DNA of 64,000 nucleotides, from NCBI GenBank assembly GCA_027625915.1, contig JANTQA010000023.1, positions 2,480,001 to 2,544,000 of the forward strand. Direction: 5' to 3'. Positions 37,101 through 49,000 of this stretch are shown piece by piece; the first letter of the stretch is position 1; the number at the start of each line of letters is the position of its first letter. Made by a program: the position numbers and the translations under genes. Below the pieces are notes generated by a model, which ran no database searches, had not been told where the DNA came from, and saw only the letters and a list, made by a program, of their open reading frames with translations. The DNA comes from Anaeramoeba flamelloides (lineage: Eukaryota; Metamonada; Anaeramoebidae).

Positions 37101-37987
37101 TCTCTTTCTCATTTGAAATGTTATTGAATATAAAGGTGTTAAGTCTATTTGATAAACCCTAAACGTATTCGTTAAAAAGTAAGCAAATATTTGGACAATT
37201 CTCATTTTAATTCTTTGGAGATTGGGCAAATTGAATTAAAAAAAAATACTAAAAAGTGAACCCAATAACAAAAGACTTGATTGTGAAAAAAGAGTTTTCA
37301 AAAGGTGAAGAATTTCAGAAACAATGAAAAGACTCTTGTTCTTTTTTTGGTTTAATTCCCAATTACACCATCAACAAATTCAAAAAAAAGAATTAATTAC
37401 AAAAAAAAAAAAAATAAAAAGAAGAAAAAAAGAAAAAGAAAAAATAAAGAAAAATTTTACTTGAAAATATTGGTGTAAGAATTATCGGTATAGCTTTTGA
37501 TAACAATTTCACCACGCTTTGTACCAGGGACTGCAAGAACTTTCAATTGCTCTTCAGCATTTTCCCGTACAGAAATAAAACCCTGTGGATTTGGGTATGT
37601 GTTGATTCGATCCAAGGATTCAAGATCTGTTAATCGATACACAGTAATGCTGTCTGAACAACAGACAACAATTTTGTCCATAAATATTTTTAAAGCAGTG
37701 ATTTTGGTTTCAAAATTGAGCTCTGCAATATCTTGTGATTGGTAGTCGTCCCAAACTGTTAGTTTGTTTGGTGTAGATGATCGAACAAATGTCATGATGT
37801 TACTACTCCCTAAAAGCTCGAGTTGGGTGATCCCATAAGACTCAAACTTTCTTTTAAATCTTTTTTGGAAAGGGCTTGTGTTATATATTTTGAAGCCACT
37901 TGAAAGCCCACAAGAAAAACATGTTTTTTTTCGATTAAAGCTGAGACAATTTAACTCAAGAATGTCACTCTTTTGGTAGCTTGTCAT
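30714..37987 (-). CDS. ATG18: PROPPIN (Atg18/WIPI family) WD-repeat protein, 2 exons
   Basis: A phosphoinositide-binding seven-bladed propeller acting at autophagic and endosomal membranes. Exon 1 is 37987-37461 (starts ATG) and exon 2 is 31191-30714 (ends TAA). Joining TTCAA|GTAAAA to AATTAG|AGTATT restores K-VFDQQ in frame. The sum is 1005 nt, 334 residues, normal for PROPPINs. Exon 1 gives blades 1-4 (LSFNRKKTCFSCGLSSGFKIY, NKLTVWDD, DKIVVC). Exon 2 gives the blade 5 GTLIRVFD, then the phosphoinositide-binding motif FRRG (codons 31056-31067) followed by ANIYSMAF, and blades 6-7. Length and order look like WIPI3/WIPI4 (WDR45) rather than longer WIPI1/2 forms. The 6269-bp intron is full of repeats. 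Subfamily is uncertain. Confidence 0.9.
31445..31636. repeat. 192-bp palindromic MITE in the PROPPIN intron
   Basis: Arms of about 60 bp begin AACAATCCCCTTGTTATAAT and are reverse complements with few mismatches. The loop is about 65 bp. Unusually G/C-containing for this intron. No clear target duplication. Confidence 0.82.
32933..33142. repeat. 210-bp dispersed repeat, copy 2 (PROPPIN intron)
   Basis: The inverted relative of 22653-22862, beginning GTGTAAATTACACTCT and ending ACATACCCATAAAAAATGAT. Confidence 0.7.
33276..33871. mobile_element. TA-flanked MITE, family A, copy 2 (596 bp)
   Basis: Left end AGGTATTTCCAAAAATATG, right end TTGGAAATAGCG, flanked by TA (33274-33275, 33872-33873). 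Colinear with 10536-11118, sharing ACCAAATTAAG, ATATTTCCACAAAA-like and TAAATTTGCCCC segments. It lies in the PROPPIN intron. A related lone end starts at 35200. Confidence 0.85.
34106..34832. repeat. 727-bp foldback element in the PROPPIN intron
   Basis: Arms of about 125-150 bp (34106-34258 and 34680-34832) are reverse complements, including ACTTGTGTTCTCTTAATTCC and ATTTCATAAATATATTTCAA. The short minus-strand frame over 34640-34873 is produced by the arm and is not a gene. Confidence 0.8.
35870..37220 (-). mobile_element. Family D repeat, copy 1 (PROPPIN intron)
   Basis: About 1.35 kb aligning, reversed, with 59608-61298 and with parts of 46380-47640. Shared landmarks are TCTCACAAAATTTTT, GCAAAAATTAGTCAG (inverted), GTAAATACTATATCGCAAAA-like and TTTTGAGATACATAAACC-like segments. 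Coding-like fragments such as EILRYINPNTLLRKVKMK agree at protein level with the other copies. Interrupted by stops; likely a decayed DNA transposon. Family not recognised; boundaries approximate. Confidence 0.6.
37461..37987 (-). CDS. ATG18: PROPPIN exon 1 (blades 1-4)
   Basis: ATG at 37987, preceded by AT-rich sequence. 527 nt ending TTTTCAA|GTAAAATT. Opens MTSYQKSDILELNCLSFN and includes the PROPPIN-typical NKLTVWDD and NPQGFISV segments. Confidence 0.9.
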
Positions 37988-40900
37988 TTGTTTGCTTGGA
38001 AATTAAGAATTAATTTGAAAAGAAAAAAAAATGATACTATGTGAATTCTGGGTAGGTATTTTACCAAAACAATGGTTCAGAGAGTTAGTAATTTCTGAAC
38101 TCAAAATTTCTCTTTCAAAGAACGAAAATTAACTTTTTGAGATATTAAAAGTCGGTTTTAATTAAATGCAACAAAAATTTATTTTTTTTTTTTTCTTTAT
38201 TTTTGTAGAATCTTAACCTCCACAAACTGTTTGGTGTGATTTTGGTAAAATGAGTTAAAATCTGAAAAATTAATTTAACAATTGATTGACTTGATCTTGA
38301 ATTTTGAGAAATTGTATTTTGCTTTCAAGAAAATTGTTTAAAAAGTTAATATTTCGATACTTTTTTTTTGAAATGAAATTTTTTCGACCTTTTTTGTTTT
38401 TATTTTGAACTTTTCGAAGAAAAAGTCGAAAATTGGTATTTAAAACTATCGGATGTACTTTCAAAACCAATTGTTTAGACACACCACAAACGGTATGTTT
38501 TTAGTTATTCTTCAATTCAGAATATCTTTTATCCAAATATTCTACTGTTCTTTTCCAATTAATTATTGTAAATTTAGATTTCGATTTCCTAAAATAAATA
38601 TTCATTATTATTGTTATAATCAAAGCAGTAGAGTAAAAAAAATTGTCTTAGAGTTAACTAAGGAAGTTTATGGTATTGTCTAAAAATATCATTTCTAAAC
38701 GATGTTGTAAAGTTCTTTGGATTTTCTTCAGCTTATTAAGAGAATAATATTTTGGAATGTGAAAGAAAAATTTTCATTTTTTAATTGGGAAATAATAGTA
38801 ATAAATTATTTTTCTAAAAAATGGCCTTTTTTTGGACTTTTTTTCTTTTTTTTTTTTATACTCCCAAAAAAACCCACATATCAAGTCCTTCTAATTACAA
38901 ATAAGAATATATTTATTCCAATTAGATTTTCTTCCAAGTTAGTTATTATGCAAACTTACTAATAACCCAAGGATAATTGGATTATTCCCATTTAAATCAA
39001 TAGAACTCTTAATTACTAAACTTTGTTTTAGTCAAAGTGGCCCAACATTTTTTTAAAATATCGAATATTTTATATAAATGATCTTTGAAGGTTAAATAAG
39101 AAATATACAGAATAATACACCTCAAAGAATTGTTGATAACAGTCTGAAATAAAACAACAAAATCAATATATTTTCTTAAAAATTGAAAACCAAAAATTCT
39201 TAGGTCCCAATTTATAAAAACAACAATAATGTTCATTTTAATCTTTGTTTAATATTCAAATAAAATTCCAATAGAATTCATTATGATTTCTCTCTACTCA
39301 TTTTTAGTGTTTCAATAACTCAGAATGAAAGATTTTTTACAAGTGACTATCGATCTTGCAATAAAAAAAATATTTGCAAATGAATAAGATTTCTAAAAAA
39401 AATTGAAAGGAAAAAAAAAAGAACCAAGTTCAAAAATGTGAAAAAATGATTTCAATTTTGAAATTTCCAAAATAAAAATTTTTCTTCTAATATCCATTTA
39501 AACCCCCCTTTAAATACATGTAATTCACTCAGAACAACATGGATACTTTGACTGGAATTTTTTTTCGAACTTACTGAATATTTAAATCATTATCTTATTC
39601 TCTATGGTATTTTAAAGTGTCGCCAAAAGCAATTAAAAGATCGAATTTTTTTTTTTTTAACTTTTCAATGTAAATTATGAAAAAGAATTTACTCAAATTA
39701 AAATTTGGAAAAAATACAAAAATTTTATAATTTGACTAGGATTTCATAACTCATCAATATTTTTCGTCAATTGATGTATTTTTCATCTTAAAGGTGATAT
39801 TTTACATAAAAGAAAGATATAATAATGTTAAAGATAGATAATGGATATATATTCATCTTAATTTATTTTTGTTTTTTATTTTTTATATTTTAATTTTTGA
39901 TACATCTGTGCAAATAATGATTTAATAATATTTTTAGTTTTTTTACAAAATTTACCATTTTCCAAAAAATATAAAACGTTTCCCATGTGCTCCGATAGGT
40001 GGTGTTTCTTGGTAAAAAAATGGGATTTTCCTCAAAGCTAAAAAAATCAATTTAATGATCAAAGATAAAAAATGTTTGGGGTTGAAACAGAACTACAAAA
40101 ATTGAAAATAATTTTCTTGAAGTCGAAAAAAATAACCCCAAACATTTTTATTCTTCCATTGAATTGTTTTTTTAGCTATTAAATACCTTCTTTTTTTAAC
40201 AAAAAAAAACACACTACATTACAGGCACATTGGAAAATTTTTATATACTTTGTAAAAATGGCAAATATTGTAAAATAACATAAAATATTACGACATCACT
40301 TTTGGTACCTGTATATCAAAAAGCATTTAAAACTGTTTATTTGATTTTTAATTTCCAAGTTGTTGGGTTTTCGTGATGGATATTAATTAGGTTTTTTCTT
40401 TTGGCAATTCAAAACATTTTTACGCCATATATTTCTCGATAATAAAAGTAGAGCGTAATTTGGTGTAAATTATATCAGTGTGCCATGTCTCAAAGAGTTC
40501 TAAAAAACCAATTAGTATTTTAATTGCAAAATAAATCATTACAGTATTGACTAATGATCACAATTAAAAATTTACATTTTAGAAATATTTTTTTTACCAG
40601 AGTAGCAATTTTTAAAATAAAAATGAAATCTTGTAAAGATCTCGAAAAAAATTGTTTTTTTATAATTTTTATAATGACTTTTTAAATGGGTGCGTAAATC
40701 CCATCTAAACAATTTATAAATTTGAGTCTATTATTTAAAATCCAATTTTCGCATGTTTTCAATATAAAATGAAAAAAAGTAACTATTCTTTTTATTAAAA
40801 ATTGAATTAATTCTCAAAAATAGGAAAAAAGATTTTTCTTTTTATGTTGGAAAAAATAATTTTGAAAAGAAAATTTTTTATTTAGCCATTATATCTCTAA

Positions 40901-42131
40901 AAAATGATATTATAATACAAATACAAGTCAATAAATCTTATTGGGGTATAGATGATTTAATAAATGAATATTTGATAGAATCGTAACAAATTTTTCTCAA
41001 TTAAATTTAGATATATTAAGTAATTATTTTTTTATTCTTTTTTTTTAAATTCACTTTTTTGAATAATTCACAAGTTATAGTTATGAACCAAATATTTGGA
41101 TAGGTTTGAATAGTAATCCTTTTTACATTTCAGGCAACATTTTGTTCATCGAATTTTTGAAAAGGGGAAACTCGTAAAAAATTGCATAAAAAATGGACAT
41201 TTTTTGCTTTTATACTCGGACTATGGCTTTAAGGTTTTAAAAAAGTTGTTTTCTCGTTTTCAAAAAATAAAAAAAAATATAAAAATAATTTTCAATTTTG
41301 AAAAATTTCTTTAACAAATTGTTTAATCTTATTCAACAGAAATTTTATAGCAATTCATAACATTTTTGTCAGAAAAAAATTGATTTTGAATTTTGAGGAT
41401 AAAATTATAAAAGTCCCAAATATCTTCAAGTAAAATTTATTTTGAAAAATCAAATTTCATCTTAATTCAAAAACAAAATATCTTGGAAATATTTTTAAAT
41501 TTTACTAAAAATTTAATTACTATAACTATCATTATTAAAAAAAAACAATTATTTTTCAATATGTTAAATAAATCAATTTTTTAGTTAGCTAGAAGAATTA
41601 TCTCAAAAAAAGAAAGAAAATCTTGATATTAATATCCCTGACAACAATGGCTTGTAATTGAAAAATATTAATGAAATAAATGATAGGAAAAGGGGTAATT
41701 ATTTTTATAATATGAGAAATAAAATTAAGTTAATAGTTTTCTTGTTCAGAAAAAATGGAAAAAAAAATAGATCTCTCCTAAAAAAATATTTTTTGATGGT
41801 TTTCTTGAGCCGATCAGAATTTTTTTAGACTTGGCATAGACAAATTTTGTAAGTACAGAAAACCACCAATAACATATTTTAAAAATTTTTTTTTTGTTGC
41901 TTTGGAGTACTGATCCCTTAAATTCCTTTCCTAAATCGAAAAATTGAAACTCAAATTAATAGTATTCCAGGATTTTAATAATTCATATTCAGAACTTCTA
42001 AAAGTAACTATTTTTTGAATTTTTGAATTTCAAAGATTAACCCAATAGTCATCAACATAAAAACCCAAATAATCCTAAGTTTTGTTTCCTTTTTATAAAT
42101 CTAATTGTAACATCTATATATTTCGAATTTT

Positions 42132-42362
42132 TTGGAAGGGCCAATTTCAGAAATTGACAAAAAATTAATAATAATTTTTAAAATTATTCAAGAATTTGGC
42201 ATGGATCCAAATATAGATAAAACACAAAAATCAAAAACTTTATCCAAAATAAAAATATTTAGGAATTTGGTTAGAAGAAGAAAAAAATTTACAAAATACT
42301 TTGAAACAGTTTTAAAAAAATTAAAAAAAATTATAGTCAGCAAAAATTCACTAATGGGGTAA
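42132..42362 (+). CDS. Unrecognised coding-like frame
   Basis: A balanced Lys/Ile-rich frame (EGPISEIDKKLIIIFKIIQE, then FGMDPNIDK and a basic end) lies next to a MITE. It lacks an ATG, since the first codon is TTG. It may be an exon or a transposon remnant. Function unknown. Confidence 0.25.
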   Translation: MEGPISEIDKKLIIIFKIIQEFGMDPNIDKTQKSKTLSKIKIFRNLVRRRKKFTKYFETVLKKLKKIIVSKNSLMG

Positions 42363-42421
42363 ATTTAAAAATAAATAAATCAGTATGTATTAGAAAATTA
42401 TTTTATGGGCTTGTTATTATT

Positions 42422-42628
42422 GATTTACAGTCAGTTCGGCTTTTAAGACGCAAACATTTAACGAAATTTAAGGCACATAAAAATCTCAAATTAAGTAACA
42501 AAATTTGGAATTTTTTTTAGACAAATTATTTTACTAGAATTTGAAAAATGTGCCTTAATTTGATATTTTTTGTGTGTCGTATATTTAGTTTAAAGTTTGC
42601 GTCTTTAAAGTGAAATTGGCTGTAAATC
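42422..42628. repeat. 207-bp MITE with 30-bp inverted ends
   Basis: Ends GATTTACAGTCAGTTCGGCT and AAATTGGCTGTAAATC are inverted repeats that continue into AAGACGCAAAC/GTTTGCGTCTT and AACGAAATTTAAGGCAC. It is the most intact member of the family also at 7320-7529 and 28947-29068. Confidence 0.82.
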
Positions 42629-43290
42629 AAAAATATTTTGACTCGATTGATGTTTGAATATATAAAAAAGTAACAAATTTTTTAAAAATAAATCAACATT
42701 CTCCTAGAATAATTTATAAAACTGAAGGGAAACTTTAACCACAACCGAATTTCGATTTACAAAAGAAGATAGAAAATCAAAAAGAAATTTGAAATACAAG
42801 GGTTTGGACACATTTCACAACAATTAAAAGTTTCCAAGAAAAAAAAGATGATAATATTAATTGGGAAATAGAAAATTTAAAATTATTAAATGAAGAATAC
42901 AAATCAAAATAAGTTTAGACAAAAATTAATTATAAATAATTCTGGGTGGAAAAGTCAAGAATACTTAAAAAATTATCAGTTATAATAATAATATCAACAA
43001 AATTCCTTGTCTTGGTGTACCTAAAATAGTACCTCGGTTTTTTTATTTTAAAAAATAAACAGTAAATATTTGAAATTTTCAAAAAACTGAACAAAAAAAA
43101 AATCTAAAAACAAAAAATATTTAATATGGGTAGGCTCATTTACATTTTAAAATTTTGAAATATCACAAAATATCTAAACAGATATTCGTGTGTTTATGAT
43201 AAAAATAAATTAAAAACAAAATTCTACATCATATGTAAAAATCATTCTAATCAGGAAATAATTGAAGATATCAATCATTTTCTTTGGAGT

Positions 43291-43905
43291 CGTGTTGTAG
43301 AGTACAATAGAGTGCCTAGGTTTTCTTGGGGTTTTCTGTTTTATTTGTTAAGTCTTCTAGACTTTTTTTGGATTTTTCTATTTTATTTCTGAAACGTTCT
43401 GGGTTTTTTGGATAAATAGAAAACTCAAAAAAACCTAACGAAAATCAATTGATTTACAAAATAAATAGAAAACTCAAAAAAGCCTAACGAAAATCTATTG
43501 AATTTATTAATAAATAAAAAACTCCAAAAATCTAACGAAAATCATCGATTTTCCAAATAAACAGAAAACTCAAGAAAGGGCAACGATGATTTTCCATAAT
43601 TTGAAAGAATGGAGAAAAATCAAAGATTTTACTCAATTCTTTTGAATTCTGGAAAAACTAATGGCACTTGTCTAGAGGATTTATGTTTTATTGTAAATTT
43701 TTTTGATTTTACTAATATTCAGAAAACTCAAGAAAGAGTAACGATGATTTTCCAGAATCCGAAAGAATTGAGTAAAATCTTTGATTTAACTCAATTCTTT
43801 TAAATTCTGGAAAAATTAACCACATTTTTTTTTGTTCAGGAAATAAACAGAAAATTTATGAAATTTTCTGTTTCTTTCTTACACCAAAAAAAACCTAACA
43901 ATGCC
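43291..43905. repeat. Modular palindromic repeat, copy 2, with about 50-bp tandem units
   Basis: Begins GTTGTAGAGTACAATAGAGT next to GCCTAGG. From 43412 to 43570 a unit of roughly 50 bp (AAATAGAAAACTCAAAAAAR with CCTAACGAAAATC) repeats about three times. Further on are paired TTTGATTTWACTCAATTCTT modules. The plus frame 43609-43803 is made by these modules and is not a gene. Confidence 0.75.
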
Positions 43906-44853
43906 CATTTTATGAAAAAAAAAAAAAAAACGAAAATTTTGGATTAAGGAATTAATTCAAATTAACAAAAATAATAAGTAATTAAAGAATAATATTCTTG
44001 CTATTATTCGAAACAAAGGTCCAATATTTCTTTTATCATTAATTTATGATAAAGAAAATTAAGACTCTTTATTAAAATTTCTAAACAAAAAATTAGAAAT
44101 TCGGGTTGTAAGAGGAAAAAAATTTCCTCCCTTGAAAATAAAAAAAAAAAGATTTCTAATTTTTCCATAAATTATTGATCGAAAAAAATCGAATGGTTAA
44201 TTATTTAGTTTTTTAGAAATTAATCTACATTTCTCGACAAATTTATCACAAGATATTTTGCAGCTTTTGAGTTTGAATATTGATAATCCAGCCTTTAAAT
44301 TTGGAAGAAATGCAGATTTTTCGAAATTTTTGAATTTTTTAAGAATATTGGGATCATTTTTAATTGATCAGATCAAGAAATATTACTACTTGTCTAATGG
44401 ATTTTTTTAGAGACATTTGAACCATATAGCAGTAATGTGGTTTACACCCAATAACAACATGCTTTTAATCTTAGGCTTCTCCAAGGCTAATGCTAATTCC
44501 TTAAAAGGGTTTATTGTTTACAAAGATCTAATTTAGAATGAGTTATGAATTTTTAAGTAAATTTTCATAATATATAAAGGACCTATCTTTCACCCTCCAG
44601 CTAAATGAGTTATTTTAAAATTGAAGTTATATTAAAGTAAACTATGAATCTGGGATCAAAATAAAATTTCAGAAATATGGAATAAAATTTATTTAAATAA
44701 TTAATGAGAATTTTTTTTTATTCTTAATTCAAGAGAGTTTATTTCAATTAACGAAGAAAAAAATAAAAGTTTTGAAAAAGAATGGACCACCTTAGAAGAG
44801 TTATTGTCTCTTGCTCAAGGCTTTTTGGTTAATAAAACATAAAAAAATTGTAT

Positions 44854-44858
44854 AAAAA
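44854..44858 (-). terminator. RNA polymerase III terminator of tRNA-Ile
   Basis: Five T residues on the minus strand directly after the discriminator base, the usual Pol III stop signal. Confidence 0.7.
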
Positions 44859-44931
44859 TAGTTCCACAGAGGCTCGAACTCTGGACATCTGCGTTATTAG
44901 CACAGCGCTCTGCCGACTGAGCTATGGAACT
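44859..44931 (-). tRNA. tRNA-Ile (anticodon AAT)
   Basis: A 73-nt cloverleaf without intron. The acceptor AGTTCCA pairs fully with TGGAACT, discriminator A. The D stem is GCTC/GAGC. The anticodon stem CTGTG/CGCAG encloses CTAATAA (anticodon AAT, read IAU). The T stem CAGAG/CTCTG encloses TTCGAGC. The A box (TAGCTCAGTCGG) and B box (AGTTCGAGCCT) are intact. CCA is not encoded, as in eukaryotes. 627 bases upstream of RRP9 on the other strand. Confidence 0.96.
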
Positions 44932-45558
44932 AAGATACATTTTCTTCGACTTTCCAGTATTTTTGTTATATAATAAAGAACATTTCAATATAAAATTAAT
45001 ACTTTTTTTACATTTTCTTCGACACCATTCCACACCCACAAAAAGCCACAATAAAAAAAAACAACTCAAAAATACTTTTCAAGTTCTCTCACTCTTCTTG
45101 ACTTTAACACAAAAATCTTATCCCAAATTACTTTCGAAATATATTCCAAAATTTTAACAAAATTACAACTTAACATCTTAATTCACAAACTCAAGAGAAA
45201 TTAAAATGAATTCATTCTTTGTCGTCTATTACTTGAATCAAAACAATTCTATTTATCAAAACAGATTAAAAAAGGAAATATATTTGTCTCAAACAAGTTA
45301 AAAATACAACATAAATTGTTACTCTGCTTCTTTAAAGCATTAGTTACCTTTTTCGAAACTTGAAAATTCTATCAAATTTATTTACGTTACAAATAACAAT
45401 TGTCTCCACAAAATAGTAAAGAAAATAAGTTGCCACTTAAAATTAGTCACTTACAAATTCGTAATCAAAATCTCTGAAAATTTTTCACAAATAAAATCTA
45501 CAAATAAACCAGATCATTTTTTCTTTAATCAACATTTTTTTTCAATGTATTAACACTG
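44932..45558. other. Spacer between tRNA-Ile and RRP9
   Basis: AT-rich, no gene or repeat recognised. It contains the divergent upstream regions of both genes. The open frame 44924-45157 overlaps the tRNA and is rejected. Confidence 0.6.
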
Positions 45559-46012
45559 ATGACGAACTTGTCTTCTTCTCTTTTTGGCACTAATCGTAGG
45601 CCAAAACGAAAACTTTCAACAAGTGACAATCATTTATCAACAAAAAAAAAATTAACATTTTCACAATCAAAGAAGCAAATTTATCTCAATGAAAAAAATA
45701 TTGGTACAAAAATTATCGGGGAGAACAAGATCAAAACACAACCAAACAAAACACAAACTATAACACAAGAGAAACAAAAACAAAAACAAGCACAAACACA
45801 AACACAAACACAACAAAAACAAAAAATTTCATCTCATGAAAACAAACCAACAAAGACACTAAAACAAATATCGACCTTATTTGACAATTCCTTTCTTAAT
45901 CAACTGGCGATTGAAATTAAAAGAAATCGGGGGCTTCCATTCACTTCACTCATAATTGACAAAACAGGAAGAAATGCGTATACAGGATCAAAAAGTGGAG
46001 TAATTTTTAAAT
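45559..46012 (+). CDS. RRP9: RRP9 exon 1
   Basis: Disordered N-terminus with a (TQ)n-like run of Gln/Thr/Lys codons near residues 55-80, then the first propeller strand. The donor is GTAAAC after a split Trp codon. Confidence 0.9.
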
Positions 46013-49000
46013 GTAAACATTTCCCATAAGATCTTTTTTTTTAACCAAAAAATAAACACACATTTTTGTTTTTTCCGTTCGTAACATGTAAAAGTGTCTG
46101 CTAAAATTTCAATGTTGAACGATAATTTTATAGACAAAAAAAAAAAAACAAAAGATGATCCCTTTTGATACGTTAAAATAAATACATTGTTTTTCTCTTG
46201 GACTCAAAGAATTTATAACCTTTGAAATGTTTTGAAAATTTTCAGACAAACAACAATCACACACCATCAAAAACGATCACTTTTTTGGAAACGGAAATCA
46301 TTTTTGTTTTTTGAAAGAAAAAAATAAAAAAAATTACGTAATGAAAAAAAAAATTTTTTGGAATTGAGATGGATTGTCTTTAAGGACGACACTGACGATT
46401 TACCAAATTATTTAAAATTTTTTGATCCAATTTCGTTTAGAATTAGAAGTCATGCTCATCGAAATATTCTCCAAAAAGGATCAAAAAATCATTTTCTAAG
46501 AATTTTTTTTGATATTTCGGCTTAAACACACTTACTAAGGTTTACAATTCCAGAAATTTGAAAAAAGATTATCCTTTATCGGGTGTGATGATTTGCTATT
46601 TTGGTTCTTAGCTGATCGATCTTCGGATTCTATTAGTTTTAATAGTGGTTCAAAAGTGGTTAAAAAATGAATTTATTTTTCTTTCCGAAATCCAAATTTA
46701 AAAGTGTAAGACTAATGGACCAAAAGATGTTTAATAAAAAAATGTTGATTCTTGGGTTTTTGATTGAGCTATTTCTTTAGACTTTGTTTTATTTGGAGCT
46801 TTTAAATATATATATATATATATATATATAGTTAATTGAATAAAAGAGAAATAAATATTTCAATAGAAAATCCACAAATTAACACGATTCTCTATGAAAA
46901 TACCTACCAATGCATTAGTCTTACACTCATAAATTCGGATTTCAGAAAGAAAAATAAATTCATTTTTTAACCACTTTTGGGCCACTATTAAAACCCATAT
47001 CAAGCCCAAGATCGATAAACTAGGAAACAAATTAACATGTTGTCACACCCGATACAAGATTAATCTTTTTTCAAATTTCAGGGATTGTAAACCTTAAGAA
47101 ATGTGGGGAAATGAATGAAAAAAAAATATAACCGAAATTTTCTAACCAGAAAAAATGACAATAATTTCAAAAACTTTCAATTAAACAGCTCTAACTTTAA
47201 ATGATCACATTGTCTAAGAGTTTTTGCCATTGGGTTACTTGGATTATCCCGTTGTCTTTACAAATCATAACAATACTTACAAAGGAATTGTGGCTTTCTC
47301 TTAATTTTTTTTTTTTTGGGGTCTTTTTGTTTTTTCTTGGATTGGAGTTCACAACAACTCTTTCAAGGATAGTATTTACTCGATTTGATATTTCAACAGA
47401 ATCCCCAAATGTTAATACCCTAAACATTTGCTTTATTTTTGTGTTACAATTTTTTGTTTGTTTGTTTTATTTCCTCAAAACAAGATTATGAGTGCCATTA
47501 CAAATTGGGTTGGGTTCTTGTGAGAAAGGCTTGGTGGAATTTCACATTCAAATCTAATGAAAATAAAATTTGCAAAAATGAGTTAAGAGTTTTGTTATTG
47601 AAATTTCCAAACAAAAATTTAGAAATTAGGGAAGTGTCTTAGAGTGTCCTCATGTACCTAGGTTTTTTTGAGGTTTTCTATTTTATTTGATAAGTGTTCT
47701 AGTTTTTTTTTTGAGGTTTTCTATTTTATTTATGAAGTGTTCTAGGTTTTTTTTACTTTAGAAATAAACCGAAATTTTATTAAAATTTTCTGTTTATTTC
47801 TAAAGTAAAAAAAAAACTAACGAAAATCTATTGATTTTCCAAATAAACAGAAAACTCAATAAAACCTAACCGCGGTTTTTTTAATTTCAGAAATAAACCG
47901 AAAATTTATTTAATTTTCTTTTCATTTCAAAAATTAAAACAAAATTTTAGATTTTTTCTTTTTATTTCATAAATTAAAAAAAAAATCAAAAGTGCCGTAG
48001 AGTGCCTAGGTTTATTTTATTTCTAAAATTAAAACAAAACCTAACCCCTGGAAGAGGAAATTAATTTACTCCCTTCAAAATAAAAAAAAAAAAAAAGAGA
48101 GTTTTGTTATTTTAAAAAAAAAGATTAAAAAATAAGTTGATAAAAATGATTTTAATCAAGAGAATTGAGATTTGGTAAATTCTATTCAATACCAAATACT
48201 TAACCAAGCTTTTATCAAAATTTAACCTAACCTAGATTACTACTGATAAATTCAAAAAATGTTAAAAATTTTTTGCTTCAATTCCCATTTTTGTAAATCT
48301 TAAAATCCTCTACTTTTCAAACCGTTCTTAAGAAAGAACATTTTGAAGAACAACTAATTTTAGGAAGTTTCGTAAAATTTGAACCAATAGTATTCTTTCT
48401 CAAAAAATAAGACAAAAAAATTTTCAAAATTAAAATTATGTAAAAATTTTCAGACATTTATTGGAATTTATCAGTATTTTATTATCAAATATTTAAAAAT
48501 ACGAAATAACAAAATAATTGTAATAAATATTAAATAAATATTAACAAGATTATTCATCTTAAGAACTACGCCCGACCTTGGAGACTGTTAAATTATTGTA
48601 TTATTTTACTTTCACTTCTCAAAAAGAATTTTCATTCTGAAGAAATTGGACAAAAAACAATTAATAGTTTCTCAGCCGAAACACCACAAACAAACAAAAA
48701 AAAAAAATTATAAAAATAGATCCTTTTAAATGAAAAATTTTCAAAAATAAATTTTTTAAGGATTTCCAATAACAATTTCAAATTTTAAAGCATTTCAAAC
48801 CTAAAGAAGTAACAATTAAAAAAAAATTGAGAACATCTTGGGTATTTTTTTGTGTTTTTAGATTTGAAATGGAAATTATGAAATATTAAAATCAAATTTT
48901 GACATAAGATCTAAAGAAAGGTATTAGAGATGAAAATTATTGGAATTGTGAAAATTAACATTTTTTTTTGTAAAAGAAATTCTCAGTTTGTGAATTTAAC

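Larger units (their letters stand above)
37988..44858. other. AT-rich intergenic region, repeat fragments
   Basis: No recognisable gene over almost 7 kb. A minus-strand frame at 38270-38482 ends in a plausible helix (FLNNFLESKIQFLKIQDQV) but has no start or family. 39400-39540 resembles 23160-23300. Around 42750-42910 and 43980-44160 are coding-like remnants, including one similar to sequence flanking 47.6/48.05 kb. Confidence 0.6.

Noticed and set aside
30714-37987. Two separate WD-repeat genes, one at 30.7-31.2 kb and one at 37.5-38.0 kb
   Set aside because: They are complementary halves of a single PROPPIN, with a splice junction that restores frame and a normal total length.
44815-45157. 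Open frames overlapping the tRNA on both strands
   Set aside because: Chance frames across the tRNA-Ile gene and its flanks.
47197-47491. Overlapping frames on both strands in the RRP9 intron
   Set aside because: They lie in a decayed family D repeat; protein-level similarity to 36.4-36.7 kb is a repeat property, not a host gene.
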